Origin: Stenotrophomonas oahuensis
GTDB taxonomy: Bacteria > Pseudomonadota > Gammaproteobacteria > Xanthomonadales > Xanthomonadaceae
Assembly (NCBI RefSeq): GCF_031834595.1
Contig: NZ_CP115541.1
Coordinates: forward strand, 806,001-870,000
Direction: 5' to 3'
DNA length: 64,000 nt
The notes beneath the pieces are model-generated. The model was not told the origin of the DNA and ran no database searches. It saw nothing but the letters and a program-made list of their open reading frames with translations. How positions within the stretch are numbered: the stretch's first letter is position 1; every line of letters starts with the position of its first letter. A program made the position numbers and the translations under genes. Of the stretch, positions 1 through 8,153 are shown one piece after another.

Positions 1-63
1 GATCGCGCCGCCGGCTCCCGGCACCGGTAAAATGGCCGGCCCACTGCGCTGGATTAGAACCTC

Positions 64-711
64 ATGACGATCGATTACGCCCACGCCCGCGAACTGATGG
101 TTGAACAGCAGATCCGTCCCTGGGACGTGCTGGACATCCGTGTGCTCGATGTTCTGGCAAAACTGCCGCGGGAGGCGTTCGTCGCTGAAGCGCACCAGAA
201 GCTGGCCTACACCGACGTGGAACTGCCGCTCGGTTTCGGCCACAAGATGATGAAGCCGGTGATTGAAGGCCGCACCCTGCAGGCCCTGGATCTGCAGCCG
301 GGTGACGAAGTGCTGGAAATCGGCACCGGCAGCGGCTACCTCAGCGCCTGCATCGGCGCGCTGGCCCGTGAAGTGCTGAGCCTGGAGATCCAGCCGGAGC
401 TGGCCACCAGCGCGCGCGCCAACCTCGACCGTACCGGCCTGGGCACCAACGTGCGCATTGAAACCGCCGATGCCCTGAGCTGGTCGAGCGAGCGTCGTTT
501 TGATGTCGTCGTGGTGACTGCGGCAGTCGATACCATCCCGTCACATTTCGTCTCGCTGCTGCGTCCGGGTGGTCGTCTGTTCGTCATCCGCGGTACCTCG
601 CCGGTGATGGAAGCGGTGCTGGTGAAGGCCGATGGCAGCATCGAATCGCTGTTTGAAACCGATATTGAATACCTGCGCGGTGCCGCCCCGGCACCCCAGT
701 TCCAACTCTGA
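64..711 (+). CDS. pcm: Protein-L-isoaspartate O-methyltransferase
   Basis: A 215-residue cytoplasmic SAM-dependent enzyme. The family methylates isoaspartyl residues in aged proteins so that they can return to aspartate. The class I methyltransferase motif EIGTGSGYLSA lies near residues 88-98. It is followed by the acidic end of the next strand (LEIQPE), and the N-terminal MVEQQIRPWDV segment is typical of bacterial Pcm. The catalytic-loop region upstream of motif I reads LPLGFGHKMMKP, which differs from the more usual serine-containing version, so substrate activity is slightly less certain than the fold. tolC follows 16 bases after the stop, probably in the same transcript. The Shine-Dalgarno before the ATG at 64 is weak. 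Confidence 0.9.
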   Translation: MTIDYAHARELMVEQQIRPWDVLDIRVLDVLAKLPREAFVAEAHQKLAYTDVELPLGFGHKMMKPVIEGRTLQALDLQPGDEVLEIGTGSGYLSACIGALAREVLSLEIQPELATSARANLDRTGLGTNVRIETADALSWSSERRFDVVVVTAAVDTIPSHFVSLLRPGGRLFVIRGTSPVMEAVLVKADGSIESLFETDIEYLRGAAPAPQFQL

Positions 712-727
712 GTCCAAGGAAGCCGCA

Positions 728-2092
728 ATGATCCGCCGATCCCTCGCACTTGCGCTGGCCGCCGCACTGCTGCCGATGACCGCCTCTGCCGCCGACCTGC
801 TGCAGGTCTATGAAATGGCGCGCAACGGCGATCCGCAGCTGGCCGCGGCAGAGTCCACCCGTCTGTTCGACAAGGAAGGTGCCGTCCAGGCCCGCGCCGC
901 GCTGCTGCCGCAGATCAACGGCCAGGCTACGCTGGGTCGCAACCGCACCACGCCGAACCACGACGTGGACACCACCTCGTTCACCACCAAGAGCCGCAAC
1001 TACACGGTGGATGGTTCGCAGACCCTGTTCAACTGGACCCAGTTCTCGAACCTGCGTTCGCAGCGCGAGCTGAGCAAGGCGGCGGATTTCACCCTGGATT
1101 CGGCCAACGACGATCTGATCGTGCGCACCTCGGCCGCGTACTTCAACGTGCTGGTGGGCATCGAGTCGCTGTCGGCCGCGCAGACCAACGAAGCCGCTGC
1201 CAAGAAGCAGTTCGACTTCGCTGACAAGCGCCTGGAAGTGGGCCTGGCCCCGATCACCGACGTGCACGAAGCCCGCGCGCAGTACGACCAGGCCCGTGCC
1301 AACACGATCATTGCGCAGAACACCCTGGCCGACGCCTACCAGGCGCTGACCGAATTGACCGGCCAGCCGGTCACCGACCTGAAGGCACTGCCGGAAGATT
1401 TCCGTCCGGAACTGCCGGCCCAGTACGCCACCGTGGATGCACTTGTGACCAAGGCGGTGGAACAGAATCCGGCGCTGAAGGCCTCGGAGCTGAAGGTCAG
1501 CGCAGCCGAGTCGTCCGTGTCTGCCGCACGCGGCGCGCACTACCCGACCCTGTCGCTGGGTGCCAGTGCCGGCAAGTCGGCCAGCTGGGGTGACGTGGTG
1601 GGTTCGGGCAGCAACTTCAGCCCGGACCAGCGCACCAACAGCATCGGCCTGACCCTGAGCGTGCCGATCTTCTCCGGCGGTGCCACCCAGTCCGGCGTGC
1701 GCCAGGCCCTGGCCCAGCGCGACATCGCCCAGGACGGCTACGAGCAGCAGAAGCGCGCCCTCGACCGCAACACCCGCAACGCCTACCAGTCGCTGGTGGC
1801 CGGCATCAGCGAGGTGGAAGCACGTCGTCTGGCCGTGGTCTCCGCGCAGAGCGCGTACGACGCTTCGCAGGTCGGCCTGGAAGTGGGTACCCGCACCGTG
1901 CTGGACGTGATCCAGAACCAGCGCATCCTGTTCTCGGCGCAGCTGGAATACGCCAACGCCCGCTACACCTTCCTGCAGCGTCGCCTGCAGCTGGGCCAGG
2001 CGGTCGGCGTGCTCGACATCGCCGAACTGCAGGACATCAACCGCCTGCTGACCCAGCAGGCCGCCACGCCGAGCACCACGGTCAACAACTGA
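728..2092 (+). CDS. tolC: TolC family outer membrane channel protein
   Basis: A 454-residue outer-membrane efflux/secretion duct that docks with inner-membrane pumps and type I exporters. A cleavable signal peptide (MIRRSLALALAAALLPMTASA, cut before ADLLQVYEMA) precedes two internally similar halves. The halves carry the long helical repeats typical of OEP proteins (for example ALPEDFRPELP between them and LEVGTRTVLDVIQNQR near the end). The ATG at 728 is preferred over in-frame codons further upstream because it gives the signal peptide and has an AAGGA just before it. It is linked to pcm and ends at a strong hairpin terminator. Confidence 0.95.
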   Translation: MIRRSLALALAAALLPMTASAADLLQVYEMARNGDPQLAAAESTRLFDKEGAVQARAALLPQINGQATLGRNRTTPNHDVDTTSFTTKSRNYTVDGSQTLFNWTQFSNLRSQRELSKAADFTLDSANDDLIVRTSAAYFNVLVGIESLSAAQTNEAAAKKQFDFADKRLEVGLAPITDVHEARAQYDQARANTIIAQNTLADAYQALTELTGQPVTDLKALPEDFRPELPAQYATVDALVTKAVEQNPALKASELKVSAAESSVSAARGAHYPTLSLGASAGKSASWGDVVGSGSNFSPDQRTNSIGLTLSVPIFSGGATQSGVRQALAQRDIAQDGYEQQKRALDRNTRNAYQSLVAGISEVEARRLAVVSAQSAYDASQVGLEVGTRTVLDVIQNQRILFSAQLEYANARYTFLQRRLQLGQAVGVLDIAELQDINRLLTQQAATPSTTVNN

Positions 2093-2118
2093 TCGCGGTG
2101 TAACGCTGGAACGAAAAC

Positions 2119-2143
2119 GCCACCCGAGAGGGTGGCTTTTTTT
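2119..2143. terminator. Rho-independent terminator after tolC, probably bidirectional
   Basis: A 7-bp stem GCCACCC/GGGTGGC closes a GAGA loop and is followed on the plus strand by seven T. On the minus strand the stem is followed by four T, so it can also end the converging lpxL transcript, whose stop codon is only a few bases away. Confidence 0.85.
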
Positions 2144-2150
2144 GTGCCCA

Positions 2151-3071
2151 TCATTTGTAAAACGTGCTGCGACCACCCGGCTGGCGCTTGAAGCGCCGGT
2201 GTATCCACAGATACTGATCCGGTGCCTCACGCACCATCGCTTCAATCGCCTGATTCACCCGCGCGGTATCGGCTTCCACGTCTTCGCTGGGGAAATTCTC
2301 CAGCGGCGCGCCGATCTTCAGGAAGTACTTCCCGCCTTCGCGACGGTGGAAATACGGGATCACCGCACAGCCGGTCATGCGTGCCAGCTGGTGCGTGGCG
2401 GTGATGGTGGACGCGGTGTGGCCGAAGAACGGCACGAACACGGTGTCCTTGCCGCGCATGTCCTGGTCGGGTGCATACCAGAGGAAGCCGCCCTTCTTCA
2501 GATGCCGCACGGTGGCACGGATATCCTCATTGGCGTACATCGCCTTGGCATAGCGCAGCCGGCCGAACTTCACGGCCCATTCGTACACCGGGTTGCGATG
2601 CTTGCGATACATGCCGGACAGATCGACGTGGTCGCACAGCAGGCGACCGCACATCTCCAGCGTCATGAAGTGCCCGGACACCAGCAGCACGCCGCGGCCC
2701 TCGGCCTGCATGCGGTGCAGGTGTTCCAACCCTTCGATCTGCACCTTGGGGCGGATGCTGTCGATGCTGCCCCACCACGCGCGGGCGAACTCGAAGATGC
2801 CCACGCCCAATGCATCGAAGCTGTCACGCAGCAGGCGCTGCCGCCAGGCCTCGTCCTGTTCAGGGAAGCACAGCTTGAGGTTCACTTCGGCCGCCTTGCG
2901 GCGGCTGCTGGCCAGCCGGTACGCCACCGTGCCCACGCCCCGGCCCAGCGCCCGTTGCAGGCCCCAGGGCAGCCGCGCGACCGCGAAGGCCCCCAGCATG
3001 AAGGCGAACATCGGCCAGTGCCGGGGATTGCGCAGCGACGGACGGGTCGCGGTGGAAGCGTTATCGGACAT
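2151..3071 (-). CDS. lpxL: Lipid A biosynthesis late acyltransferase (LpxL/HtrB family)
   Basis: A 306-residue inner-membrane acyltransferase that adds a secondary acyl chain to Kdo-lipid A. The HX4E catalytic motif is present as GHFMTLE. The RK.. NP segment (MYRKHRNPVYEW) and DQDMRGKDTVFVPFFG match the conserved substrate-binding blocks of the family. A single hydrophobic N-terminal segment (MFAFMLGAFAVARLP) anchors it. It is transcribed divergently from waaA, the Kdo transferase that makes its substrate, so the roughly 75-base gap between them must hold both promoters. The C-terminus lies against the tolC terminator. Which acyl chain (lauroyl or another) is added cannot be told from sequence. 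Confidence 0.9.
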   Translation of the reverse strand: MSDNASTATRPSLRNPRHWPMFAFMLGAFAVARLPWGLQRALGRGVGTVAYRLASSRRKAAEVNLKLCFPEQDEAWRQRLLRDSFDALGVGIFEFARAWWGSIDSIRPKVQIEGLEHLHRMQAEGRGVLLVSGHFMTLEMCGRLLCDHVDLSGMYRKHRNPVYEWAVKFGRLRYAKAMYANEDIRATVRHLKKGGFLWYAPDQDMRGKDTVFVPFFGHTASTITATHQLARMTGCAVIPYFHRREGGKYFLKIGAPLENFPSEDVEADTARVNQAIEAMVREAPDQYLWIHRRFKRQPGGRSTFYK

Positions 3072-3145
3072 GGTCTGATTCTAATGGATGCGCCCCGTGC
3101 CTGCGGCGCATGTCTTTCCCGGGCCGGCTCCCGTATCCTCTGCCC

Positions 3146-4444
3146 ATGCGTAATCGCCCTGTTGAGTGGATCCTGCGCGGCCTGTACTCGGCCGTGCTGT
3201 ACATACTGCTGCCCATCACCGTGTACCACCTGGTGTGGCGGGGTTTCCGGGTGCGCCAGTACTTCCAGCGCTGGGACGAGCGTTATGCCTCCTATCCGCA
3301 ATCCAGCCTGCACCCACGGGTGTGGCTGCATGCGGTGTCGGTGGGTGAGGTCAATGCGGCGGCCCCGCTGGTCAATGCGCTGCGCGCACAACGCCCGGAC
3401 ATCCGCTGGGTGATCACCACCATCACCCCCACCGGCTCGGAGCGGGTGCGCTCGCTGTGGGGCGATGCGGTCGACCACGTCTACCTGCCTTACGACGTGC
3501 CCGGCAGCGTCGGTCGCTTCCTGGGCCACTTCAAACCCAGCCTGGCACTGATCCTGGAAACCGAGCTGTGGCCGAACCTGCTGTTCGGCTGCCGCGACCG
3601 CGGCATTCCGGTGTACATCCTCAATGCGCGGCTGTCGGCGCGTTCGCTGCGTGGCTACCGGCTGCTGGCCCCGCTGATCGCACGGGCGTTGCGCACGGTG
3701 ACCTGCGTGGCCGCGCAATCGCAGGACGACGCGGAGCGCTTCATCCAGCTGGGTGCCGAACCCGAGCAGGTGCGTGCGTTGGGCAACCTGAAGTTCGAGA
3801 TTGCCACGCCGAATGTGCGTGAGTTCATGGCGAACTTCCACGCGGCTGTGCCGCCAGCGCGGCCGGTGTGGATCGCCGCCAGCACCCATGAGGGCGAAGA
3901 ACAGGCAACGCTGGACCTGCACCGCCGGCTACGCGCCGAGATTCCCGATCTGCTGTTGCTGTGGGCACCGCGCCACCCGGAGCGTTTCCCGCGCGTGGAA
4001 GCATTGGCCCGCGAACAGGGCTGGAAGGTTGCCACCCGCCGCCAGGAGCAGTGGCCGCAGGCCGACACCGACGTGTTCGTGATCGATACGCTGGGTGAGC
4101 TGATGTCGTTCTACAGCTGCGCCGATGTAGCGTTCGTCGGCGGCAGCCTGCAACCGATTGGCGGGCACAACCTGCTGGAGCCTGCCGCCATGGGCACCGC
4201 CTCGGTGACCGGCCCGCACCTGCACAACTTCTCGGAGATTTCGCGACGCATGCGTGAAGCAGGGGCCGTGTTGATCGCAGACGACGTGGAAGGTGTGTAT
4301 GTCGCCCTGCTGATGCTGCTGCGCGATCCGCAGGCACGCGAGGACATGGCGCGTGCGGGCTGCACGCTGGTGAGCACAGGGCGTGGGGCGTTGCAGCGCA
4401 CCGTGGACCTGGTGACGCCGCAGCTGCCGCCACCGGTGGCGTGA
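3146..4444 (+). CDS. waaA: 3-deoxy-D-manno-octulosonic acid transferase
   Basis: A 432-residue membrane-associated GT30 enzyme that transfers Kdo from CMP-Kdo to lipid IVA, the first step of LPS core synthesis. It has an N-terminal membrane helix (LYSAVLYILLPITVYHLVW), the WLHAVSVGEVNAA motif with the acceptor-side glutamate, LETELWPNL, and the C-terminal nucleotide-sugar motif FVGGSLQPIGGHNLLEPA. The ATG at 3146 is chosen because it gives the conserved MRNRPVEW start just before the membrane helix. An in-frame codon at 3110 would add unconserved residues. It faces lpxL across a short divergent promoter region. Confidence 0.95.
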   Translation: MRNRPVEWILRGLYSAVLYILLPITVYHLVWRGFRVRQYFQRWDERYASYPQSSLHPRVWLHAVSVGEVNAAAPLVNALRAQRPDIRWVITTITPTGSERVRSLWGDAVDHVYLPYDVPGSVGRFLGHFKPSLALILETELWPNLLFGCRDRGIPVYILNARLSARSLRGYRLLAPLIARALRTVTCVAAQSQDDAERFIQLGAEPEQVRALGNLKFEIATPNVREFMANFHAAVPPARPVWIAASTHEGEEQATLDLHRRLRAEIPDLLLLWAPRHPERFPRVEALAREQGWKVATRRQEQWPQADTDVFVIDTLGELMSFYSCADVAFVGGSLQPIGGHNLLEPAAMGTASVTGPHLHNFSEISRRMREAGAVLIADDVEGVYVALLMLLRDPQAREDMARAGCTLVSTGRGALQRTVDLVTPQLPPPVA

Positions 4445-4486
4445 CTGGCTAGGCATATCGCCCCAATGGCTACGGATGGCAACCCT

Positions 4487-4555
4487 GTAGGGACGCGCCA
4501 TGCGCGTCCGCGGGGTACCTCGGCATCTCGATGGACACGCATGGCGTGTCCCTAC
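4487..4555. repeat. Inverted pair of GTAG REP palindromes downstream of the RAYT gene
   Basis: The first unit is GTAG (4487-4490) plus GGACGCGCCATGCGCGTCC (4491-4509). The second is the inverted partner, GGACACGCATGGCGTGTCC (4533-4551) plus CTAC (4552-4555). Together they form a BIME-like structure that borders the transposase gene. The second unit's GTAG, read on the minus strand, supplies the RAYT stop codon. Confidence 0.9.
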
Positions 4556-4986
4556 AGGGCTCCGCAGCACCACGCGTAGGGGTACTCGCCAGCGTTTCGG
4601 GTCAAACCCGCGCGTATAGGATTTCCGACGATGTAACGCGCGACATGCTCCAGCGATTCCTCCTTGCGCAACGCATGGTCGTGATACCCGGATTGCCACA
4701 CCCGCCCGGCTCCCATCAACCGACTGCTGCGTGACTTGAACAGGTTCATGCAACCGGCCAGCGTCCCCGACTTCAGTTCCATCACCCAGTGCACGTGATC
4801 GGGCATCACCACCCAAGCGTATGTGCGACTGCGGCCACTGCGCTCCATGTGGCGCAGTGTCTCGATCACGATCTCTGCGTTACGGGAATGTTCGAACAGA
4901 GGCCGACGGCAGTGAACCACGGTGGTCAGAATGTAGATGCCACCGATGGCCGACTGTCGGCCCCGCTGCAGGCTTGAGCTGGACAT
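4552..4986 (-). CDS. REP-associated tyrosine transposase (RAYT)
   Basis: A 144-residue single-domain Y1 HUH nuclease of the TnpA-REP type, thought to bind and move REP palindromes as single strands. The HUH motif is MPDHVHW, and the likely catalytic tyrosine sits in the RYIVGNPIRAGL helix, as in other RAYTs. The start is taken at ATG 4986 (MSSSSLQRG). The open frame runs on upstream to 5076, but that extension is translated from a REP palindrome and is unlikely to be native; the ribosome site at 4986 is weak. The stop TAG is part of the GTAG of the REP at 4533-4555. REP units of the same sequence class flank both sides, which makes this a self-contained REPtron. Confidence 0.88.
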   Translation of the reverse strand: MSSSSLQRGRQSAIGGIYILTTVVHCRRPLFEHSRNAEIVIETLRHMERSGRSRTYAWVVMPDHVHWVMELKSGTLAGCMNLFKSRSSRLMGAGRVWQSGYHDHALRKEESLEHVARYIVGNPIRAGLTRNAGEYPYAWCCGAL

Positions 4987-5043
4987 GGGACCAAGGTCGC
5001 GCAACAGGCTCCCCTTCTGTATCGGTGATTGCGCGATTGGCGT

Positions 5044-5186
5044 GTAGGGACACGCCATGCGTGTCCGAGCATCCACCGTGCCCAGGCATCCCGCCGACGC
5101 GCATGGCGCGTCGCTACATCCCAGTCATGCGCGTCCATATCCCACCGCGTCCGGGCGTCCCGCTGACGCGCATGGCGCGTCGCTAC
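5044..5186. repeat. REP cluster upstream of the RAYT gene
   Basis: Three GTAG-type palindromes lie here. One is GTAG + GGACACGCCATGCGTGTCC (5044-5066). Two are in the opposite orientation, GACGCGCATGGCGCGTC followed by GCTAC (5096-5117 and 5165-5186). They mirror the pair downstream of the RAYT gene and abut the 3' end of the O-antigen-ligase-like gene. Confidence 0.88.
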
Positions 5187-5194
5187 ACGGGCAA

Positions 5195-6538
5195 TCAGGA
5201 TTCTTCGTCCCGCGCCAGCAGGCTGCCGGCGTACAGCGCGGCCAGCAGCAGGGTGAGGCCACCCCAGAACGTGGAATAGAACGCGAGGTGGGTGTTCAAC
5301 GGGAACACCGTGACCGCCAACGCCAACGCCGCCGGGCGTGCGCGATCGCGGGCAGCCAACGGCGCAAACCGCCATGCACGCCATGCCTGTGCGGCAGCAG
5401 CCAGCCACAACAACAATCCCAGCACACCGGTTTCAGCCAGAATTTCCAGCACAATCTGATGCGCGTGCAACGCGGGACCCTCGCCCCAAACATCCTGCTG
5501 CTGTGGTGATGGGTGACAGGCGGGATACGCATCGCGGAAACCGCGCGCGCCAACGCCATTGATGGGGTGCTCCTGGATCATGCAACCCGCCGCGGCCCAG
5601 ATCTGCGCGCGACCGGACAAGGCCTGGTTCACGCCATCGCTTTCGCCATCCCATGCCATCGCCGTGCGCGCGATACGCTCACGCACCTGTGTTGAACCCA
5701 GCGAAAGCCCGACCGCCACCGCCCCTCCCAATGCCGCGCAGATCAGCAGGCCACGCGTACCCAGCAGCCGCCAGCCCGAGAACGCCAGCACCAGCGCGAA
5801 CGTGATCCACGAGGCGCGCGAGCCGGCCAGCACCAGCACCACGCCCACGGCGGCAGCCGACACAACCCAGCCCCACGTGCCCAGGCGGCGTGCGGCGGCA
5901 AACAGGAGGAACGGCGACAGGCTGGCCAGCACCTGGCCGAACTTCAGATTGCACGGCCCCAGCACACCACTGAGTCGATCCGCAGCGGCGGCCTCGGCCG
6001 GCGTGCACAGCCCATGCCCGCTCACCGCCCACTTCAGCTGGTCCAGTGACCAGAACAATGGACTGGTGCCGAACGCGGCCTGGGCCAGTGCGTCCAGGGT
6101 CCACACGCCGGTGATGACCGCAAGGCCACCGAGAGTGAGCGCGCGCCGCTGCGGCGTGGCGACTGCGATGGCCACCAGCCACATGAAGGGTAGATAGCGC
6201 AGGCCGGCAGCCGTCTTGCGCCACGCTTCGGAAGGGTCAATCGCATCGAAAGCGGAAAACGCCTGCGGCAACCAGTAGCCCAGGAACAGGATGCTGGTCA
6301 GCGCCCACGCCGGGCTGCTCAGCAGGCGCTGCTTGCCTCGCAGACGCAGCTGCACCATGCGCACGGCGGCGTACAGCGCGCCCAGCACCAGCACGGTTTC
6401 GGCAATGCCGGGCAACGGCCACAGGGCGACGAAGGCGATGACCCACCACGGGGCCCAACGCCCGGCGCGCGCGCCCGGGGAGCCCGGTGCGCGCAGCGGC
6501 TCAGCCAGCGAGTTGGGAATAGAGCTGGAGGGTGTCAC
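5195..6538 (-). CDS. O-antigen ligase-like polytopic membrane protein (Wzy_C/WaaL type)
   Basis: A protein of about 447 residues with roughly 10-12 hydrophobic segments. It has a large periplasmic-type loop late in the protein carrying the family pattern R-A-Q-I-W (LSGRAQIWAAAG) and HPINGVGARGF, then HAHQIVLEILAETGVLG, a signature of the O-antigen ligase domain. WaaL joins undecaprenyl-linked O-antigen to lipid A-core; related proteins polymerise sugars. Position next to waaA and a glycosyltransferase supports an LPS role. The start is uncertain: GTG 6538 overlaps the end of the upstream glycosyltransferase by 38 bases, which suggests translational coupling. The longer open frame to 6631 lies wholly inside that gene. 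Confidence 0.8.
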   Translation of the reverse strand: MTPSSSIPNSLAEPLRAPGSPGARAGRWAPWWVIAFVALWPLPGIAETVLVLGALYAAVRMVQLRLRGKQRLLSSPAWALTSILFLGYWLPQAFSAFDAIDPSEAWRKTAAGLRYLPFMWLVAIAVATPQRRALTLGGLAVITGVWTLDALAQAAFGTSPLFWSLDQLKWAVSGHGLCTPAEAAAADRLSGVLGPCNLKFGQVLASLSPFLLFAAARRLGTWGWVVSAAAVGVVLVLAGSRASWITFALVLAFSGWRLLGTRGLLICAALGGAVAVGLSLGSTQVRERIARTAMAWDGESDGVNQALSGRAQIWAAAGCMIQEHPINGVGARGFRDAYPACHPSPQQQDVWGEGPALHAHQIVLEILAETGVLGLLLWLAAAAQAWRAWRFAPLAARDRARPAALALAVTVFPLNTHLAFYSTFWGGLTLLLAALYAGSLLARDEES

Positions 6539-7613
6539 GTTGCATGGCCTGCAGGGTAAACGGAATACGCGTCGGCAGCGCTGGCGGCTGCGCCAGCAAC
6601 TGCTGCGCGCGCGCCAGCAGCGCCGGTGCATCGCCCAAGGGTACCGCGCCGGAGGGTTGCAGTTGTGTCAGCAGTTCGCCAACACCGCCGTGGTTCCAGC
6701 CCAGTACAGGTCGGCCCACCGACACCGCTTCCACCACGGTGCGGCCAAAAGCTTCCGGTTTGTCGGACAGCTGCAGCACCAGATCGCTGGCCGCATAGGC
6801 CTCAGCAATGCGCGAGGTAGGTGCCGTCATCAGCACGTTCTGCGCCACGCCCAGCCGCTGCGCCTGCGCCTCCAGTTCGGCCACATAACGCTCGCGGCCG
6901 GGTTCGCGCGTGCCTGGCATCCACAGCCGCGCCGGTACGCCCGCCGCATGCAGCCCGGCCAGCAGCGCCAGCGCATGGTGATGTCCCTTCAGGCGCGTGC
7001 CGCGCCCCGGCAGCAGCAGCAGCGGCGCATCACCGTCCAGCGCCGGATGCTGCGCGGCCACGGCCAGGCGCGCACGCCGGTCCTGCCGGCCCACGCGCGG
7101 AAATTGGGCGATGTCCACGCCGCGCGGAATCACCTGCAGGCGTTCAGCGGCAACCGACGGATAGTGCTGCCGTACGAAGTCACGCACGGTGTTGGACACA
7201 CAGATGACCCGCTCGCCACTGGTCATCACCGCGCTGTAGCGGCCCGGGGAGTTCAGTCCGTGCACCGTGGTCACCCAATGCGGGCGACGATCAGCCGGCA
7301 GGTTGCGCACCGCATACAGGCCCAGCCAGGCCGGCAGGCGCGAGCGCGCATGCACGATGTCGGCCCCGGTCTGCGCGAACAGGTCGCGCAGCGCGCGTAC
7401 ATGGCGCAGCGTCCACAGCGACTTGCGGCCGATATCCAGGGTGAGATGTTCAGCGCCGCTGGCCAGCAGCGGCTCGACCAGACGGCCACCGGCGGACACC
7501 ACGATGGCGCGGTGCCCGGCCGCGACCAGCGCGGCGGCAATTTCAAGAGTGGAACGTTCCACCCCGCCGGAGTGCAGCGCCGGCAGCAGCTGCACCACGG
7601 TCAACCGGCGCAC
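6501..7613 (-). CDS. GT4 family glycosyltransferase
   Basis: A protein of about 370 residues with the GT-B fold. The N-terminal acceptor domain opens with LTVVQLLPALHSGGVERS, the signature of GT4 enzymes (LHSGGxE). The C-terminal donor domain contains LPGRGTRLKGHHHAL, VLQLSDKPEAFGRTVVEAVSVGRPVL and GGVGELL; the PEAFGRTVVEA segment is the EX7E donor-binding motif region. It probably adds a sugar to LPS core or O-antigen in the cytoplasm. GTG 7613 is chosen because AGAAGG stands 9-10 bases before it. A TTG at 7646 would overlap the upstream zinc-finger gene. It shares an operon with the ligase-like gene downstream. Confidence 0.85.
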   Translation of the reverse strand: MRRLTVVQLLPALHSGGVERSTLEIAAALVAAGHRAIVVSAGGRLVEPLLASGAEHLTLDIGRKSLWTLRHVRALRDLFAQTGADIVHARSRLPAWLGLYAVRNLPADRRPHWVTTVHGLNSPGRYSAVMTSGERVICVSNTVRDFVRQHYPSVAAERLQVIPRGVDIAQFPRVGRQDRRARLAVAAQHPALDGDAPLLLLPGRGTRLKGHHHALALLAGLHAAGVPARLWMPGTREPGRERYVAELEAQAQRLGVAQNVLMTAPTSRIAEAYAASDLVLQLSDKPEAFGRTVVEAVSVGRPVLGWNHGGVGELLTQLQPSGAVPLGDAPALLARAQQLLAQPPALPTRIPFTLQAMQRDTLQLYSQLAG

Positions 7614-7629
7614 GATCGGGGAAGCCTTC

Positions 7630-7827
7630 TCAGTCGGCCAGCACAAACACCGAACCGCAGTACGGGCACTGCGCTTCGCCGTTGGGCTCGTCTTCGATCG
7701 GCAGGTACACGCGCGGGTGCGAGTTCCACAGCGCCATTTCCGGCGTCGGGCAGCTCAGCGGCAGTTCGCTGCGGTGCACGGTGTAGCGCTTCTCGGCATT
7801 GGCGGGCGCAGTGGCGGTATGGCTCAT
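7630..7827 (-). CDS. Small zinc-finger domain protein (zf-CHCC type)
   Basis: A 65-residue protein whose C-terminal half carries CPTPEMALWNSH followed by QCPYCGS, giving a C-x9-H...C-x2-C zinc site like that of zf-CHCC proteins (related to the NDUFS6 tail). Such genes are widespread next to LPS or aminotransferase genes in proteobacteria, and their molecular role is unknown. It is the first gene of the minus-strand run leading into the glycosyltransferase, which begins about 16 bases after its stop. Confidence 0.8.
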   Translation of the reverse strand: MSHTATAPANAEKRYTVHRSELPLSCPTPEMALWNSHPRVYLPIEDEPNGEAQCPYCGSVFVLAD

Positions 7828-8153
7828 GGCGGAATACGGAAGTGGAGGTGCGAGGACCGCGATTCTAGCACCCAGGGCCGCCGCCCCGGCGTATCAGGGC
7901 GTGGACCGGGGCCCGTACGGATTTCACTGTTTTGCGTTTTTCCCGGGTTTAGATCGAACTAATTTCACTTGCGGCGAGGCTCAGGGTGTTGCAGGATCGG
8001 TCCCGTTCCGATCACAACCCGATCGCACGGCCCGACCCCCACCGGACCGGCCCCGCTTCACCGACCGCCTGCTGGCGGCCGGATGGGTGCCGTCTGCCTC
8101 AGGTCGCCGATGCGGGCTTTGCCCTGCTGCCTGTCCCACCGGGAGAACCCTGC
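7828..8153. other. Divergent intergenic region, no gene seen
   Basis: These 326 bases separate the zinc-finger gene (minus) from the mannosidase (plus) and must hold both promoters. A relatively A/T-rich stretch around 7915-7975 (GTTTTGCGTTTTTCCC, then AACTAATTTCAC) is the most promoter-like part. An open frame runs through the right half into the mannosidase, but it has no signal peptide and a poor composition, so it is not called as coding. Confidence 0.5.

Noticed and set aside
4987..5076. N-terminal extension of the RAYT protein
   Set aside because: The residues are translated from a REP palindrome and are not part of the HUH domain.
4487..5186. REP clusters as a CRISPR array
   Set aside because: The units are palindromic, alternate in orientation and have irregular short spacing, and no cas genes are present.
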